Assembly (NCBI GenBank): GCA_964611645.1 | Contig: CAZTAO010000100.1 | Coordinates: 1-9,366 of the forward strand | Direction: 5' to 3' | Length of the DNA stretch: 9,366 nucleotides | Origin: CAZTAO01 sp964611645 | Lineage (GTDB): Bacteria; Armatimonadota; UBA5829 | Translations under genes and position numbers: made by a program | Notes under the pieces: model-generated | Told to the model about the DNA's origin: nothing | What the model saw: the letters and a program-made list of their open reading frames with translations, nothing else | The model's database searches: none | Shown here: positions 1 to 6,906 of the stretch, piece after piece | Position numbering within the stretch: the stretch's first letter is position 1 | Layout: the number at the start of each line of letters is the position of its first letter

Positions 1-1086
1 CCACCCCAGCCTGACGCCATCCCCCTACCGACGTGTCCCTGGTTTGACGCTTACATCTATTTCCACTATCAGAACGACTGCGCCAATTTCGTGTCCCAGT
101 GTCTTATTGCTGGCAAAGTGAAGTTTCGTCACTGCACTGGCGCAGATGATAACATCACACCCACGGATGGCTGGGAGATGTGGTTTCCCTACTATGTCAA
201 CAGTAAAGCCTTGCGCGAGTCCGCGTCTGGCAAGAACGCCAAGTTCTCAAGGACTATCAGCGGTGCCCACTACCTATACCGTAGCCTGTTGCCCAATATA
301 CTATATGAGGATGCCCACAGGGGCCACTTCTACCCCGGCCCATATGACGACCCCAACAATGAAGTTTGGAGTCATGTGGAACCTGGGGACGTCATATTCC
401 AGATGAACGGCGGAGGGGGTGACGCCGGGCATGCGATGTTGATCGACGAAGTGGACTATTGGGCAAAGGATCTGTACATATGCGGTCACTCTTATGATCG
501 CTCGCACGTTCTTCTGAGTAGCATAGTCCCCAACTGGAAGACAGGGACAGGTGGAGATGAATATCGTATAGTGCATCTACCAGACGCACCTCTGATAGAC
601 CAGCTCTACGGAATCCAGGTATGGAGTGGTGGGCAACCCATCAAGTACAAATGGAGGGAAGGAGCAGTCAACTGGAAAGGGGCTCAATGGAAGGAAAAAG
701 CTGGCAACGCAGAGCTGAAGATACGAATTGATTTCGACTGCAGAATGAAAACCAGTTCTGCCGCTTCGGTTCGTCTGCTGACCGGTGTGTTTTCCTCGGT
801 GTCGTTCGTGGGAGTTACGGACACGGGCTGGTATAACGGTTGGCGAACAGGGGCAACAAATGCTGATGGAATCCAGTTTAGGACGTGGAGAGGCATCATC
901 TCCGCATCCAATCTGCCGCAGAAGATCAGCAAACCTCTTCCAGTGCTAGTTGAGGCCTATAGTTTCCACGATGAGGACGAGAACTGTGAATACACAGATC
1001 TATCTAAGTATAGCCCCGGACCCAACCGTTGCATATGGATATTCGTGGACACGACAAAGAACAAGGGAGATAAGAGCAGCAACTAG
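1..1086 (+). CDS. Amidase_6-type cysteine hydrolase, 5' end outside window
   Basis: The frame is open from base 1 and stops with TAG at 1084-1086, so 361 residues are visible and the true start lies to the left. A GTG at base 91 is an internal Val codon, not a start, because the catalytic motif lies upstream of it. Visible residues 25-34 read NDCANFVSQC, the nucleophile motif of the Amidase_6 (papain-like/CHAP-like) fold, with Cys27 as the expected nucleophile. Further on come GDVIF (129-133), a GHAMLIDEV segment with the likely catalytic His144, and a CGHSYDR segment (161-167) where the family usually has a second His/Asp-containing strand. Residues ~200-361 form an extra C-terminal region I do not recognise, Trp- and Gly-rich and probably beta. 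The family is usually exported and thought to cleave amide or peptide bonds, possibly in cell wall material; the substrate here is unknown. Confidence 0.8.
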   Translation, partial: PPQPDAIPLPTCPWFDAYIYFHYQNDCANFVSQCLIAGKVKFRHCTGADDNITPTDGWEMWFPYYVNSKALRESASGKNAKFSRTISGAHYLYRSLLPNILYEDAHRGHFYPGPYDDPNNEVWSHVEPGDVIFQMNGGGGDAGHAMLIDEVDYWAKDLYICGHSYDRSHVLLSSIVPNWKTGTGGDEYRIVHLPDAPLIDQLYGIQVWSGGQPIKYKWREGAVNWKGAQWKEKAGNAELKIRIDFDCRMKTSSAASVRLLTGVFSSVSFVGVTDTGWYNGWRTGATNADGIQFRTWRGIISASNLPQKISKPLPVLVEAYSFHDEDENCEYTDLSKYSPGPNRCIWIFVDTTKNKGDKSSN

Positions 1087-1325
1087 CCCCAAGGTGGATT
1101 CCAAGGGCAAGCGTTGTTCTATCTGCAGAGGGAAGACGTTCCTTGGAGAACGGAGCTTACTGCACAACCGGGAGGGTGTAGGCTGATGGATGATTGGCCT
1201 ATAGGTCGATGAGATGAGCAGTACGACGGCACAAAGACGACTCAGAAGGCAGGTCTAGGAACCCATTCCAGGTGTCACCTGCAACCGCATCTTGCCACGT
1301 AGACGGTTTGAGCTATGTCCCCTCA
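1087..1325. other. Convergent intergenic region with a 13-bp palindrome
   Basis: This stretch separates the 3' ends of the Amidase_6 gene (plus) and the exported-protein gene (minus). I see no convincing coding frame and no GC stem followed by a T-run that would serve as an intrinsic terminator for either gene. The only clear structure is the palindrome CAGGTGTCACCTG at 1269-1281, two 6-bp arms around a single central T. Confidence 0.5.
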
Positions 1326-1940
1326 CTAGCGTAAGCGTGAAGGGTACTCGACCGGAAGTGAGTGATCGCCTTCATCATACAGCAGATAGTCTCGTCCATT
1401 CGGAAGCACCGCGTAGAAAGCAGCGGCGTCAGGTTTCACGCTCTCCATCTGCCGCACTCTTGCGTCCCAGCGGCCCGTCTTGTAGAACCAGTTTATTATT
1501 CTACTCCCACGATCGCCGTCGGGACAACCGCTAACCTGCCTTCCTGAACCGTCGATTCTCCCCATATAATACGGACCGAAGACAAAAGATGCTGGCATCT
1601 TCGTCCAATCGACTTTTTCGGGTCTTGTCCACATATTGATGAGAACTGAGTCTCCTTTCCTGAGCCTGTCCATATCGGGTCCAGTCTTCTTCATCCAAAC
1701 GGTTCTCCTCGAAACGCGCCGAAGCAGGTTCCGCACCAACTCAATCTTGATATATCGCCAGAAGCCACCAACCACTTTGCCTTCGTGCCAGGATGAGTAC
1801 TCACACTTCAGTCGAGAGTTGAACGTCGCGCTGAATTCTCCACCGGATACAGGCGAGCCCACTAGCGCGATGATACAAGCAACGGCCACAAGCATGCAGA
1901 CGTGCACTACCAATACGCGTCTGCCGAGCGACTCTATCAT
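1326..1940 (-). CDS. Exported protein of unknown family (204 aa)
   Basis: I chose the ATG at 1938-1940 over starts further upstream for three reasons. It has GAGGTG just upstream, it begins a good signal peptide, and a strong promoter places the transcript start about 20-25 bases before it. Residues 1-8 end in two arginines. A hydrophobic core follows (about 9-28), then a possible signal peptidase I site near Val-Ser-Gly/Gly (about residues 31-34). The mature part of ~170 residues is basic and rich in Arg, Trp and Tyr, with three Cys across the whole protein outside any clear motif. I recognise no domain. It ends convergent to the Amidase_6 gene, so the two are not co-transcribed. It is most likely a small secreted or periplasmic protein; function unknown. 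Confidence 0.65.
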   Translation of the reverse strand: MIESLGRRVLVVHVCMLVAVACIIALVGSPVSGGEFSATFNSRLKCEYSSWHEGKVVGGFWRYIKIELVRNLLRRVSRRTVWMKKTGPDMDRLRKGDSVLINMWTRPEKVDWTKMPASFVFGPYYMGRIDGSGRQVSGCPDGDRGSRIINWFYKTGRWDARVRQMESVKPDAAAFYAVLPNGRDYLLYDEGDHSLPVEYPSRLR

Positions 1941-1968
1941 ACTCACCTCGAAATCACCAGATATAGGG

Positions 1969-1997
1969 ATTCTACTACCAGGGTTGCGCAGTGTCAA
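1969..1997 (-). promoter_or_regulatory. Near-consensus sigma70-type promoter for the exported protein
   Basis: Read on the minus strand: -35 TTGACA (1992-1997), a 17-base spacer, and -10 TAGAAT (1969-1974). The -35 is perfect, the -10 matches 5 of 6 bases and the spacing is optimal. The predicted transcript start, around 1961-1963, gives a leader of about 22 bases with the GAGGTG ribosome binding site before the ATG at 1940. Confidence 0.75.
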
Positions 1998-2000
1998 GTG

Positions 2001-2030
2001 ACTAGAGCGGCGGCACGGCACTAGAGCGGC
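2001..2030 (-). repeat. 11-bp tandem direct repeat abutting the -35 box
   Basis: GCCGCTCTAGT (minus-strand reading) occurs at 2020-2030 and again at 2001-2011, a period of 19 bases. The proximal copy ends three bases before the TTGACA box. A 6-bp inverted pair, GCACGG (2013-2018) and CCGTGC (2031-2036), overlaps the array. The position upstream of -35 fits an activator site, but no known regulator motif was recognised. Confidence 0.55.
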
Positions 2031-2036
2031 CCGTGC

Positions 2037-2265
2037 GAGTAAAGCGATACGGCAACAAAGCAAGTACACGAAGCCACCCCCTTACCAGTAACCAACTTCC
2101 CCGTTCGACATCTTCTAGACCTTACCTGAGGCGTTGCGTGGCACGACGGTGTATGTCGCAACTGCAGCCAATGCCTCAGCCTCTGGCGGGGGCATCTGTG
2201 TGGTAGCAGGAGCGGAGTTGTGAACCGGACCCAGCGAACACACCAGCCGGTGCCGGGCGACTCGG
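2037..2265. other. Intergenic region downstream of the left cassette
   Basis: Between the exported-protein promoter region and the stop codon of the left HTH-like gene I see no supported gene. A minus-strand frame spanning 2021-2269 is Cys/Arg-rich and low in hydrophobic residues, and has no ribosome binding site or family resemblance. A short plus-strand frame, about 2125-2223, has Ala/Gly/Thr-rich content that could be a gene remnant, but it cannot be assigned. No clear terminator was found. Confidence 0.4.
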
Positions 2266-2688
2266 TCACCCGCCTTTCTCTCTTCGATCACCCCAGCCCA
2301 ACCGTGCCCTCTGCTCCTCCCACACCACCGTCTTCACATGCTCCAGCACCCTCATCGACAATCCGTCCGGCTCCCTACCGTCCAGTATCGCTTCAATGAT
2401 ATCCGGTGCCAGGTAAGTGAGCCGGTAGATTCTTGCTGCATAGGAGAAGTTCATACCTATGGCCAGAGCAAGTTCCGAGATAGACCCGTACTTACCCGAA
2501 TCAATGAGACGCTTCCAGTGGTGGGCGCGAGCAACACTCAGGGCAAGTGACTCGGCATAAGTACGATTACCATTCCCCTGCACCTGCTCCGGCACGATAA
2601 TGCGCCGCCTGCCCCCTCGCTTTCTCACATTCACCGGCACAGTCACTGTAATCAATCCGTCATTAGTCACACCATCAACTCTGTTCAT
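2266..2688 (-). CDS. HTH-like recombinase partner protein, left cassette (140 aa)
   Basis: This small protein has a basic N-terminal patch (RKRGGRRR, residues 22-29). A helical section includes ARAHHW (53-58) and a helix-turn-helix-like stretch (about 69-90: SISELALAIGMNFSYAAR, residues 69-86). The signature LAPDI (93-97) and a WEEQR tail (123-127) follow. By eye it is about 50% identical over the last ~90 residues to the protein encoded at 6475-6906. Its ATG at 2686-2688 overlaps the recombinase remnant's TGA as ATGA, and GGGAGGAG stands four bases upstream, so it was translated by coupling. ParB/KorB-like DNA binding is plausible. Family knowledge: such proteins often follow large serine recombinases in phage-like cassettes. 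I infer an accessory or regulatory role in recombination. The gene is intact although its partner is broken. Confidence 0.75.
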   Translation of the reverse strand: MNRVDGVTNDGLITVTVPVNVRKRGGRRRIIVPEQVQGNGNRTYAESLALSVARAHHWKRLIDSGKYGSISELALAIGMNFSYAARIYRLTYLAPDIIEAILDGREPDGLSMRVLEHVKTVVWEEQRARLGWGDRREKGG

Positions 2689-3041
2689 AGCGCTCCTCCC
2701 GCGACAACAATACTCTCACCTGGACCACCACCCCTCATCTCCGTAACCAAACTATTTAGCCCCCCAGCCCTTACCGTCACGGAAATACCCCCGCGCGTGA
2801 CCGTCACCTGCTCGACAAGTAAATGAACTATTCGTATCTGCTCCGGTGGATACAGTTCGTCCCACACGGTATCCACATCCTGGAGCGCCTGCCGAACATC
2901 AGCCTCGGTCACGCACAGAAACCCATCATCAGACTCACCAGCCTGTGCGCATACTGCCCGGTATGTCTGAGCCACCATCTGCGGCGATGTGAAGATTCTC
3001 CGGAGTTGCGACATCACCGCGCCCTCGACTTCCCCGGCAGA
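2685..3041 (-). pseudogene. C-terminal remnant of a large serine recombinase, left cassette
   Basis: Only the last ~117 codons survive, ending in TGA at 2685-2687. The segment starts AGEVEGAVMSQL and matches residue ~351 to the end of the intact recombinase at 6903-8285. Shared blocks include AQTYRA, WDEL, the EQ.RIV..LLVE core and the SLV.E tail, about 45% identity by eye. Homology stops abruptly near 3038-3041, just after the AGE/AGD codons, where plus-strand TolB-like repeats begin. The catalytic resolvase domain, the Recombinase domain and the zinc ribbon are all missing. The minus-strand frame stays open into the antisense of the repeats, up to a TTG at 3806, but that extension has no recombinase similarity and is probably an accident of the repeats. 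Confidence 0.85.
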
Positions 3042-3588
3042 AGGAAACAACCAGAGCGTCAACCCCTCAACCAGCGCGGACGGCAGGTACGTGGCCTTCA
3101 TATCAATCGCTTCAAACCTTGTCCCTGGGGACACCAATGGGCTGCAGGACGTGTTTGTTCGCGACCGGCAGACCGGGGTTACCGAGCGCGTGTCGGTCTC
3201 ATCCGGCGGGGAACAAGCGGACGCATGCAGCACACGGCCGTCAATCAGCGCGGACGGCAGATATGTCGCGTTCGAATCGGATGCGTCGAACCTTATCGCC
3301 GGAGACATGAACGGGACCTTCGACATATACGTTCGCGACCGGCAGACCGGGGTTACCGAGATGGTCTCGATCTCTTCCGGCGGATTCCAAGGGGACAGCA
3401 CCAGCTCCAGCCCATCAATCAGTGCGGACGGCAGATACGTCGCGTTCCAATCCCAAGCGTCCAACCTTGTCTCAGGAGACAACAACGGGACCTTTGACAT
3501 ATACATTCGCGACCGACAGACCAGGATTACCGAGATTGTCTCAGTGTCCTCTGATGGGATGCAGGGGATCTTCGAGAGCCACTCCCCA
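3042..3588 (+). pseudogene. TolB-like beta-propeller fragment without start or end
   Basis: On the plus strand this segment encodes three copies of a 58-residue repeat with the conserved pattern SADGRYVAF...ASNL..GD.NG..D...RDRQT..TE.VS. This pattern is characteristic of WD40/PD40-like TolB-type propeller proteins, usually secreted and several hundred residues long. A partial inter-repeat linker precedes the first copy, and the frame leaves the pattern at 3588, exactly where a fourth copy should start; it then reads unrelated sequence to a stop at 3664-3666. No signal peptide or own start is present: the first in-frame ATG (2989) lies inside antisense recombinase sequence. The piece is therefore an internal fragment of a larger gene joined to the broken recombinase. 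Confidence 0.85.
3067..3588 (+). repeat. Three tandem 174-bp repeats (58 codons each)
   Basis: The units start at 3067, 3241 and 3415, each with TCAAYCAGYGCGGACGGCAG and each exactly 174 bases long. The most conserved parts are this opening block and the ATTCGCGACCGRCAGACC-type block, which encodes the RDRQT turn; the rest differs at scattered positions. The array corresponds to three propeller repeats. Confidence 0.9.
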
Positions 3589-3990
3589 TACAAAAAACGT
3601 CTTCTCCGACCATCTCCCGAAAACGCGATACAATTGGCAGAATATTTGCCGCCTCCACCTGTGTGAGGCTGGAGAGAGCAAAGTCGGGGGTTAGGAGAAT
3701 GGGTTCGGGTGGGTGAACGGTCCCTGTAAATGCGGAACTGAGTGTAACTGACATGGCACAGTCGTGGGTCAGCCAACCCTCCATTGAGATGAGTCGCCGT
3801 AATCAAGTGGCCAGCTCAATCGGCTTGATTGGAAACAACCATTGCCTTGGAATCGGCAAAACGGACATGGGCGCAGAAGGCTAATCTAGAGTTCAAGACA
3901 ACTCTCGCACAAAATAACCAGAGGGAATTGAAGATAACCCCTGGTCGCGGCGTCTAATCTGCTGTAGCATATACTCAACTGTACTACGGC
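3589..3990. other. Unassigned stretch between propeller fragment and exported operon
   Basis: No supported gene. Downstream of the last repeat the sequence matches neither propeller repeats nor the missing part of the recombinase. A minus-strand frame (ATG at 3782-3784) reads through about 3590 with a protein-like stretch (ILPIVSRFREMVGEDVF); it could be a remnant cut by the same rearrangement, but I cannot assign it. The last ~100 bases must hold the leader and promoter of the 4007-6414 operon. A TATACT at 3970-3975 is the best -10 candidate but has no good -35 at normal spacing. Confidence 0.4.
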
Positions 3991-3997
3991 AAGGAGG
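3991..3997 (+). promoter_or_regulatory. Ribosome binding site AAGGAGG that decides the start at 4007
   Basis: A full AAGGAGG lies nine bases before the ATG at 4007. Another ATG at 4000-4002, in a different frame, is only two bases away and too close to be used. This supports 4007 as the start. Confidence 0.8.
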
Positions 3998-4006
3998 CCA
4001 TGCAGG

Positions 4007-5095
4007 ATGAAGAACTCGCGGTGGAAACGGGTGGTTGTCACGCTCGTATGGATCGTGGCGGCTTTGGTGATTGTGGTTCTGTCGGCATTTCCCCAGGGTG
4101 GGCAGATGCTGCTGGCACAGCTCAAGCGGCATCCCCAGGTGGGTTGCCAAGGGCCCGAGCTTCCCCGGCTGCAGGTGGCGATGTGGACATCCGATGGCAC
4201 CATCATCGCAGAGGAACCCCTGAAGTATGGCAGCTCGCGCCTCCTGGCCGCGTCCACTGATGGCACGTTGCGAGAGATCGCGGTCGTCTCAAGCCCCATT
4301 GACGCTATCGCTGAAGGCCCCCTCGCAAATGAGATAACCTGCATTGCCAGGGACAAATACGACGGCCCCAGTACCATCAAGATCATCACACTCGACGGGA
4401 AAGTGCGCGTTTCCAAAAGGCTGGAGGGGGACGACAGAGCCGTCTTCGCCGGATGGAAAGACGGGAAGCTGGTAGTGCTGGAAAGCACGCGGGCGCCTCA
4501 TACTGACTATGGATACGGCTGGGTGTTCTCCTCAGACCTGGCTCAGCAGCGCAAGTTGCCCTTCCCCGGGCTAAGGCGAGCCTATTCCGCCCAGTTCAGC
4601 CCGCTCAAGAATGGCCACCTCATCATCCGCGGCAAGCTCAACAAGCGCGGGGCTTTCTTGGACGGCGACCTCGCGACCGGCAAGGTCGACCTGATAGCCA
4701 TCGACTCCGGACGGGGGAACTGGCGGTGCTACGAGTCCGGGCGGCTCTACTTCCAGGCGGAATCGGGTCTATGGTCAATGGACCCCACCACCGGCATCAC
4801 ACAGATTATGATGCCCGGCTACGCTTTGGGTAGCTGGGAGTTGTCGTGGGACCAGACTCGCGAGGTGGCGTTGGGAGTCCCATGGCTGAAGAGGGGCGCA
4901 TTCCTTATAGACCCACAAGCCAAGCGGGCGAAGCGTTTTGCGGATATAGATGATCGCACTCACCCGGTTCTTTCCCCGGATGGATCGAGCGCGGCGTACA
5001 TCCGGTCGTCGACTGAGCTTGTGCTCCTGCGCTTGAATGGAAGCCAGACCACGCTCTACAAAGCCAAAGACACCGGCAAGCGGATAGTTATGTAA
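4007..5095 (+). CDS. Membrane-anchored beta-propeller-like protein (362 aa)
   Basis: A basic N-terminus (KNSRWKR) and one hydrophobic helix (about residues 9-27) form a signal anchor or uncleaved signal peptide, placing the rest outside the membrane. The remaining ~330 residues look like irregular beta-propeller blades. Recurrent SDG/TDG/LDG turns occur at ~62, 84 and 130, with further blade-like strands such as GRLYFQAESGLWSMDPTTG (245-263). A PD40-like segment, HPVLSPDGSSAAYI, lies near 319-332. No catalytic motif is visible. Such proteins commonly bind ligands or scaffold in the periplasm or cell envelope. The HEAT-type gene follows after only 17 bases, so the two are probably co-transcribed and may act together. 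The sequence is not similar to the tandem repeats at 3067-3588, which belong to a more regular subfamily. Confidence 0.65.
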   Translation: MKNSRWKRVVVTLVWIVAALVIVVLSAFPQGGQMLLAQLKRHPQVGCQGPELPRLQVAMWTSDGTIIAEEPLKYGSSRLLAASTDGTLREIAVVSSPIDAIAEGPLANEITCIARDKYDGPSTIKIITLDGKVRVSKRLEGDDRAVFAGWKDGKLVVLESTRAPHTDYGYGWVFSSDLAQQRKLPFPGLRRAYSAQFSPLKNGHLIIRGKLNKRGAFLDGDLATGKVDLIAIDSGRGNWRCYESGRLYFQAESGLWSMDPTTGITQIMMPGYALGSWELSWDQTREVALGVPWLKRGAFLIDPQAKRAKRFADIDDRTHPVLSPDGSSAAYIRSSTELVLLRLNGSQTTLYKAKDTGKRIVM

Positions 5096-5112
5096 CGACT
5101 CGGGAGGAAGCT

Positions 5113-6414
5113 ATGAAGTGGAATCGGTACCACATTGCCTACGTTCTGCTGGCTCTGCTTGCGGTGGTAGCTACCGCAAGCACTCCGCGCGGGGAAAGCG
5201 CGAAGGGGGCTGCGGCAGTTCGGAACATGCTCCACGCGATCGACGTGAACCACGGAGGGGTCTGCGGAACATCCACGGACTCTATGCGGATTCAGGTTGT
5301 CGAGGTGGGTAAGCCGACGGTTCCTTACTTGATAGCAGCGCTGAAGAGCAATCGGCGCGAGTACAATAGCTCAGTGACGGGAGACCTGGAAATCATCTGC
5401 ATGCGCTACTTCGGTGGGCCGCACGACGAGGTGGTAGCGCAGGCCGAAGCGTGGTGGAGGGCGCATCGGAATGAGACAGAACAGGAGTGGATTCTCGAAG
5501 CCCTGGGCAGCGGAGAGAATGGTAGAATGCGGCGGGCGCAAGGCCGTGCTGACAGACTGAGCGACCCCAAGAGTATGGCGAGCCTGGAAGCTTTGCTGAA
5601 ATCTGACAACGACAGCGTCGTAATGTCCGCCCTTCAGGTTCTCTGGCACAACCTCGCCTCCGACAAAGTCCTGGAATACGTCCACTCGGCCCTGCAAAAT
5701 GGAACCAGCCAGCAGAGGATCATAGCTCTGCGCTTCTGTCCGGCCGAGAAGGCAGCTGAGCTGTCGCCTGAGGTCGCGAGAGTCCTGCGCACGGAAACTG
5801 ATCCGGAGGTTCTGGCAGCGGCCCTCGGGGCTGCGGCGGCGATAGGCGGGCGAGACTGCATAGCTATCGTTGATCAGATGAATGCTCAGCCCACATCAAA
5901 TGCGCTGACGCCCTATGTGATCCGCGCCATGTCAGCATTCCACGGGGAGGAGTACTGCGACAGCGTCCTCTATTACCTCAAAAGCCCAGTCGCCGAAGAG
6001 CGCGAAGCTGCGGTGCAGGTCTTCTCCGACTGTGTCCCTCCGGCCAAGGCCATCACCCCGCTGCTCGCGATGCTGAATGAACGGCCCGGTCGGCGTGTAT
6101 GCAGTGACGCGGGGCGAACATTCCTGGCCCTGGAGGCTGCAGCCTGCGACCCATCTGCCAGGCCCAGACTCGCCGAGGTGATCGTGAAGCTGATAGAGCT
6201 AACGGGAATCCAGGATGAGTCACACATAGGAGGACTGGCGGGTTCGGCACTCAGGAAGATCGTAGAGGCGCAGTTTAGATATGAAAACGTCCCAGATGGC
6301 ATCAGGGGCACCTACAATGGCCCCAACGATCCCAGTGCCCTGCAGCCGATATGGGAGAAGTGGTGGAAAGAGCATGGGAGAGCGCTGGTGGCGGGGAAGA
6401 AGCTCACCGAGTAG
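5113..6414 (+). CDS. Exported HEAT-repeat-like protein (433 aa)
   Basis: The ATG at 5113 follows GGGAGGA with a four-base spacer. Residues 1-23 form a signal peptide (KWNR, then a Leu/Ala/Val-rich core ending Ala-Thr-Ala-Ser). From about 150 to 350 the protein consists of paired amphipathic helices with the Ala/Leu-rich rhythm of HEAT or armadillo repeats, for example around 153-182, 185-212, 217-247 and 268-300. The N-terminal part (about 58-120) contains VGKPTVPYLIAALKSN, typical of HEAT-like repeats in secreted bacterial proteins. The C-terminus has a Trp-rich segment (PIWEKWWKEHG, about 412-422). It probably serves as a protein-protein scaffold outside the cytoplasm; partner unknown, with the propeller protein encoded just upstream the obvious candidate. 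Its end is convergent with the right recombinase cassette, 60 bases away. Confidence 0.7.
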   Translation: MKWNRYHIAYVLLALLAVVATASTPRGESAKGAAAVRNMLHAIDVNHGGVCGTSTDSMRIQVVEVGKPTVPYLIAALKSNRREYNSSVTGDLEIICMRYFGGPHDEVVAQAEAWWRAHRNETEQEWILEALGSGENGRMRRAQGRADRLSDPKSMASLEALLKSDNDSVVMSALQVLWHNLASDKVLEYVHSALQNGTSQQRIIALRFCPAEKAAELSPEVARVLRTETDPEVLAAALGAAAAIGGRDCIAIVDQMNAQPTSNALTPYVIRAMSAFHGEEYCDSVLYYLKSPVAEEREAAVQVFSDCVPPAKAITPLLAMLNERPGRRVCSDAGRTFLALEAAACDPSARPRLAEVIVKLIELTGIQDESHIGGLAGSALRKIVEAQFRYENVPDGIRGTYNGPNDPSALQPIWEKWWKEHGRALVAGKKLTE

Positions 6415-6474
6415 CCAACGGTTCACGCTGTGCCTGGCATTCCTAGTATGGCACCGCCGGCTGTCTCATATGTC

Positions 6475-6906
6475 CTATTTGCCCATTCGTTCCATTCCCA
6501 ACTCCCCCCTCTGTTCCTCCCATATCCCCGTTATCACCTTCGCCAGCATATTGAGCGACAACCCACTCGGCTCCTCACCAATCAGTATTGCCTCGACAAT
6601 GTCTGGCGCGAGCAACGTGAGTTTCAGCAACCGTGCCGCAAAAGACACATCCAACCCAATCTCGCGGGCCAGGTCGGAAACCGACTCAAACCTCCCCTCG
6701 TCCAACAATCCCTGCCACCTATGCGCCCGGGCTATGGCTATGACCAGGGCCTCTTGGTGGGAAGGTGAGATCGGGTTCTCCCCGGCAAATGCCTGGGGTA
6801 GGATTACCTGTTTACGACCGGCCTGCTTCTTGAGCCGGAATGGGACATCCAGAATCAGGCAATCGGCGTAAGTATGGAACATGGTTTCCCCATCTTCTCT
6901 TCTCAT
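6475..6906 (-). CDS. HTH-like recombinase partner protein, right cassette (143 aa)
   Basis: Paralogue of the 2266-2688 product. It shows a basic stretch (RLKKQAGRK), ARAHRW (59-64), a helix-turn-helix-like segment (about 75-97, SVSDLAREIGLDVSFAARL), LAPDI (99-103), EAIL, GLS and WEEQR. I chose the ATG at 6904-6906 because it overlaps the recombinase TGA as ATGA, the same join as in the left cassette, and GAGGAG lies eight bases upstream. A GTG at 6913-6915 would add three residues. The N-terminal ~45 residues differ from the paralogue; the rest is about 50% identical by eye. DNA binding is the likely activity. I infer a recombinase accessory, a regulator or possibly a directionality factor; none of these is proven. 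Confidence 0.75.
   Translation of the reverse strand: MRREDGETMFHTYADCLILDVPFRLKKQAGRKQVILPQAFAGENPISPSHQEALVIAIARAHRWQGLLDEGRFESVSDLAREIGLDVSFAARLLKLTLLAPDIVEAILIGEEPSGLSLNMLAKVITGIWEEQRGELGMERMGK

Noticed and set aside
2021..2269. Minus-strand frame of 82 codons after the left HTH-like gene
   Set aside because: It covers the direct repeats upstream of the promoter, is Cys/Arg/His-rich with no ribosome site, and resembles no family.
3067..3588. CRISPR array or minisatellite
   Set aside because: The units are 174 bases, remain in one reading frame and encode a known propeller repeat; there are no short repeats with unique spacers.
3042..3588. Propeller segment as a transposon insertion
   Set aside because: No transposase, terminal inverted repeats or target duplication was found at 3042 or 3588.
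5371..6311. Minus-strand frames opposite the HEAT-type gene
   Set aside because: They are reverse readings of a well-supported gene with signal peptide and ribosome site, and lack their own start signals.
6415..6474. Bidirectional terminator between the convergent HEAT-type and HTH-like genes
   Set aside because: Only a weak 5-bp GTGCC/GGCAC pair with a long loop is present and no T-run follows on either strand.
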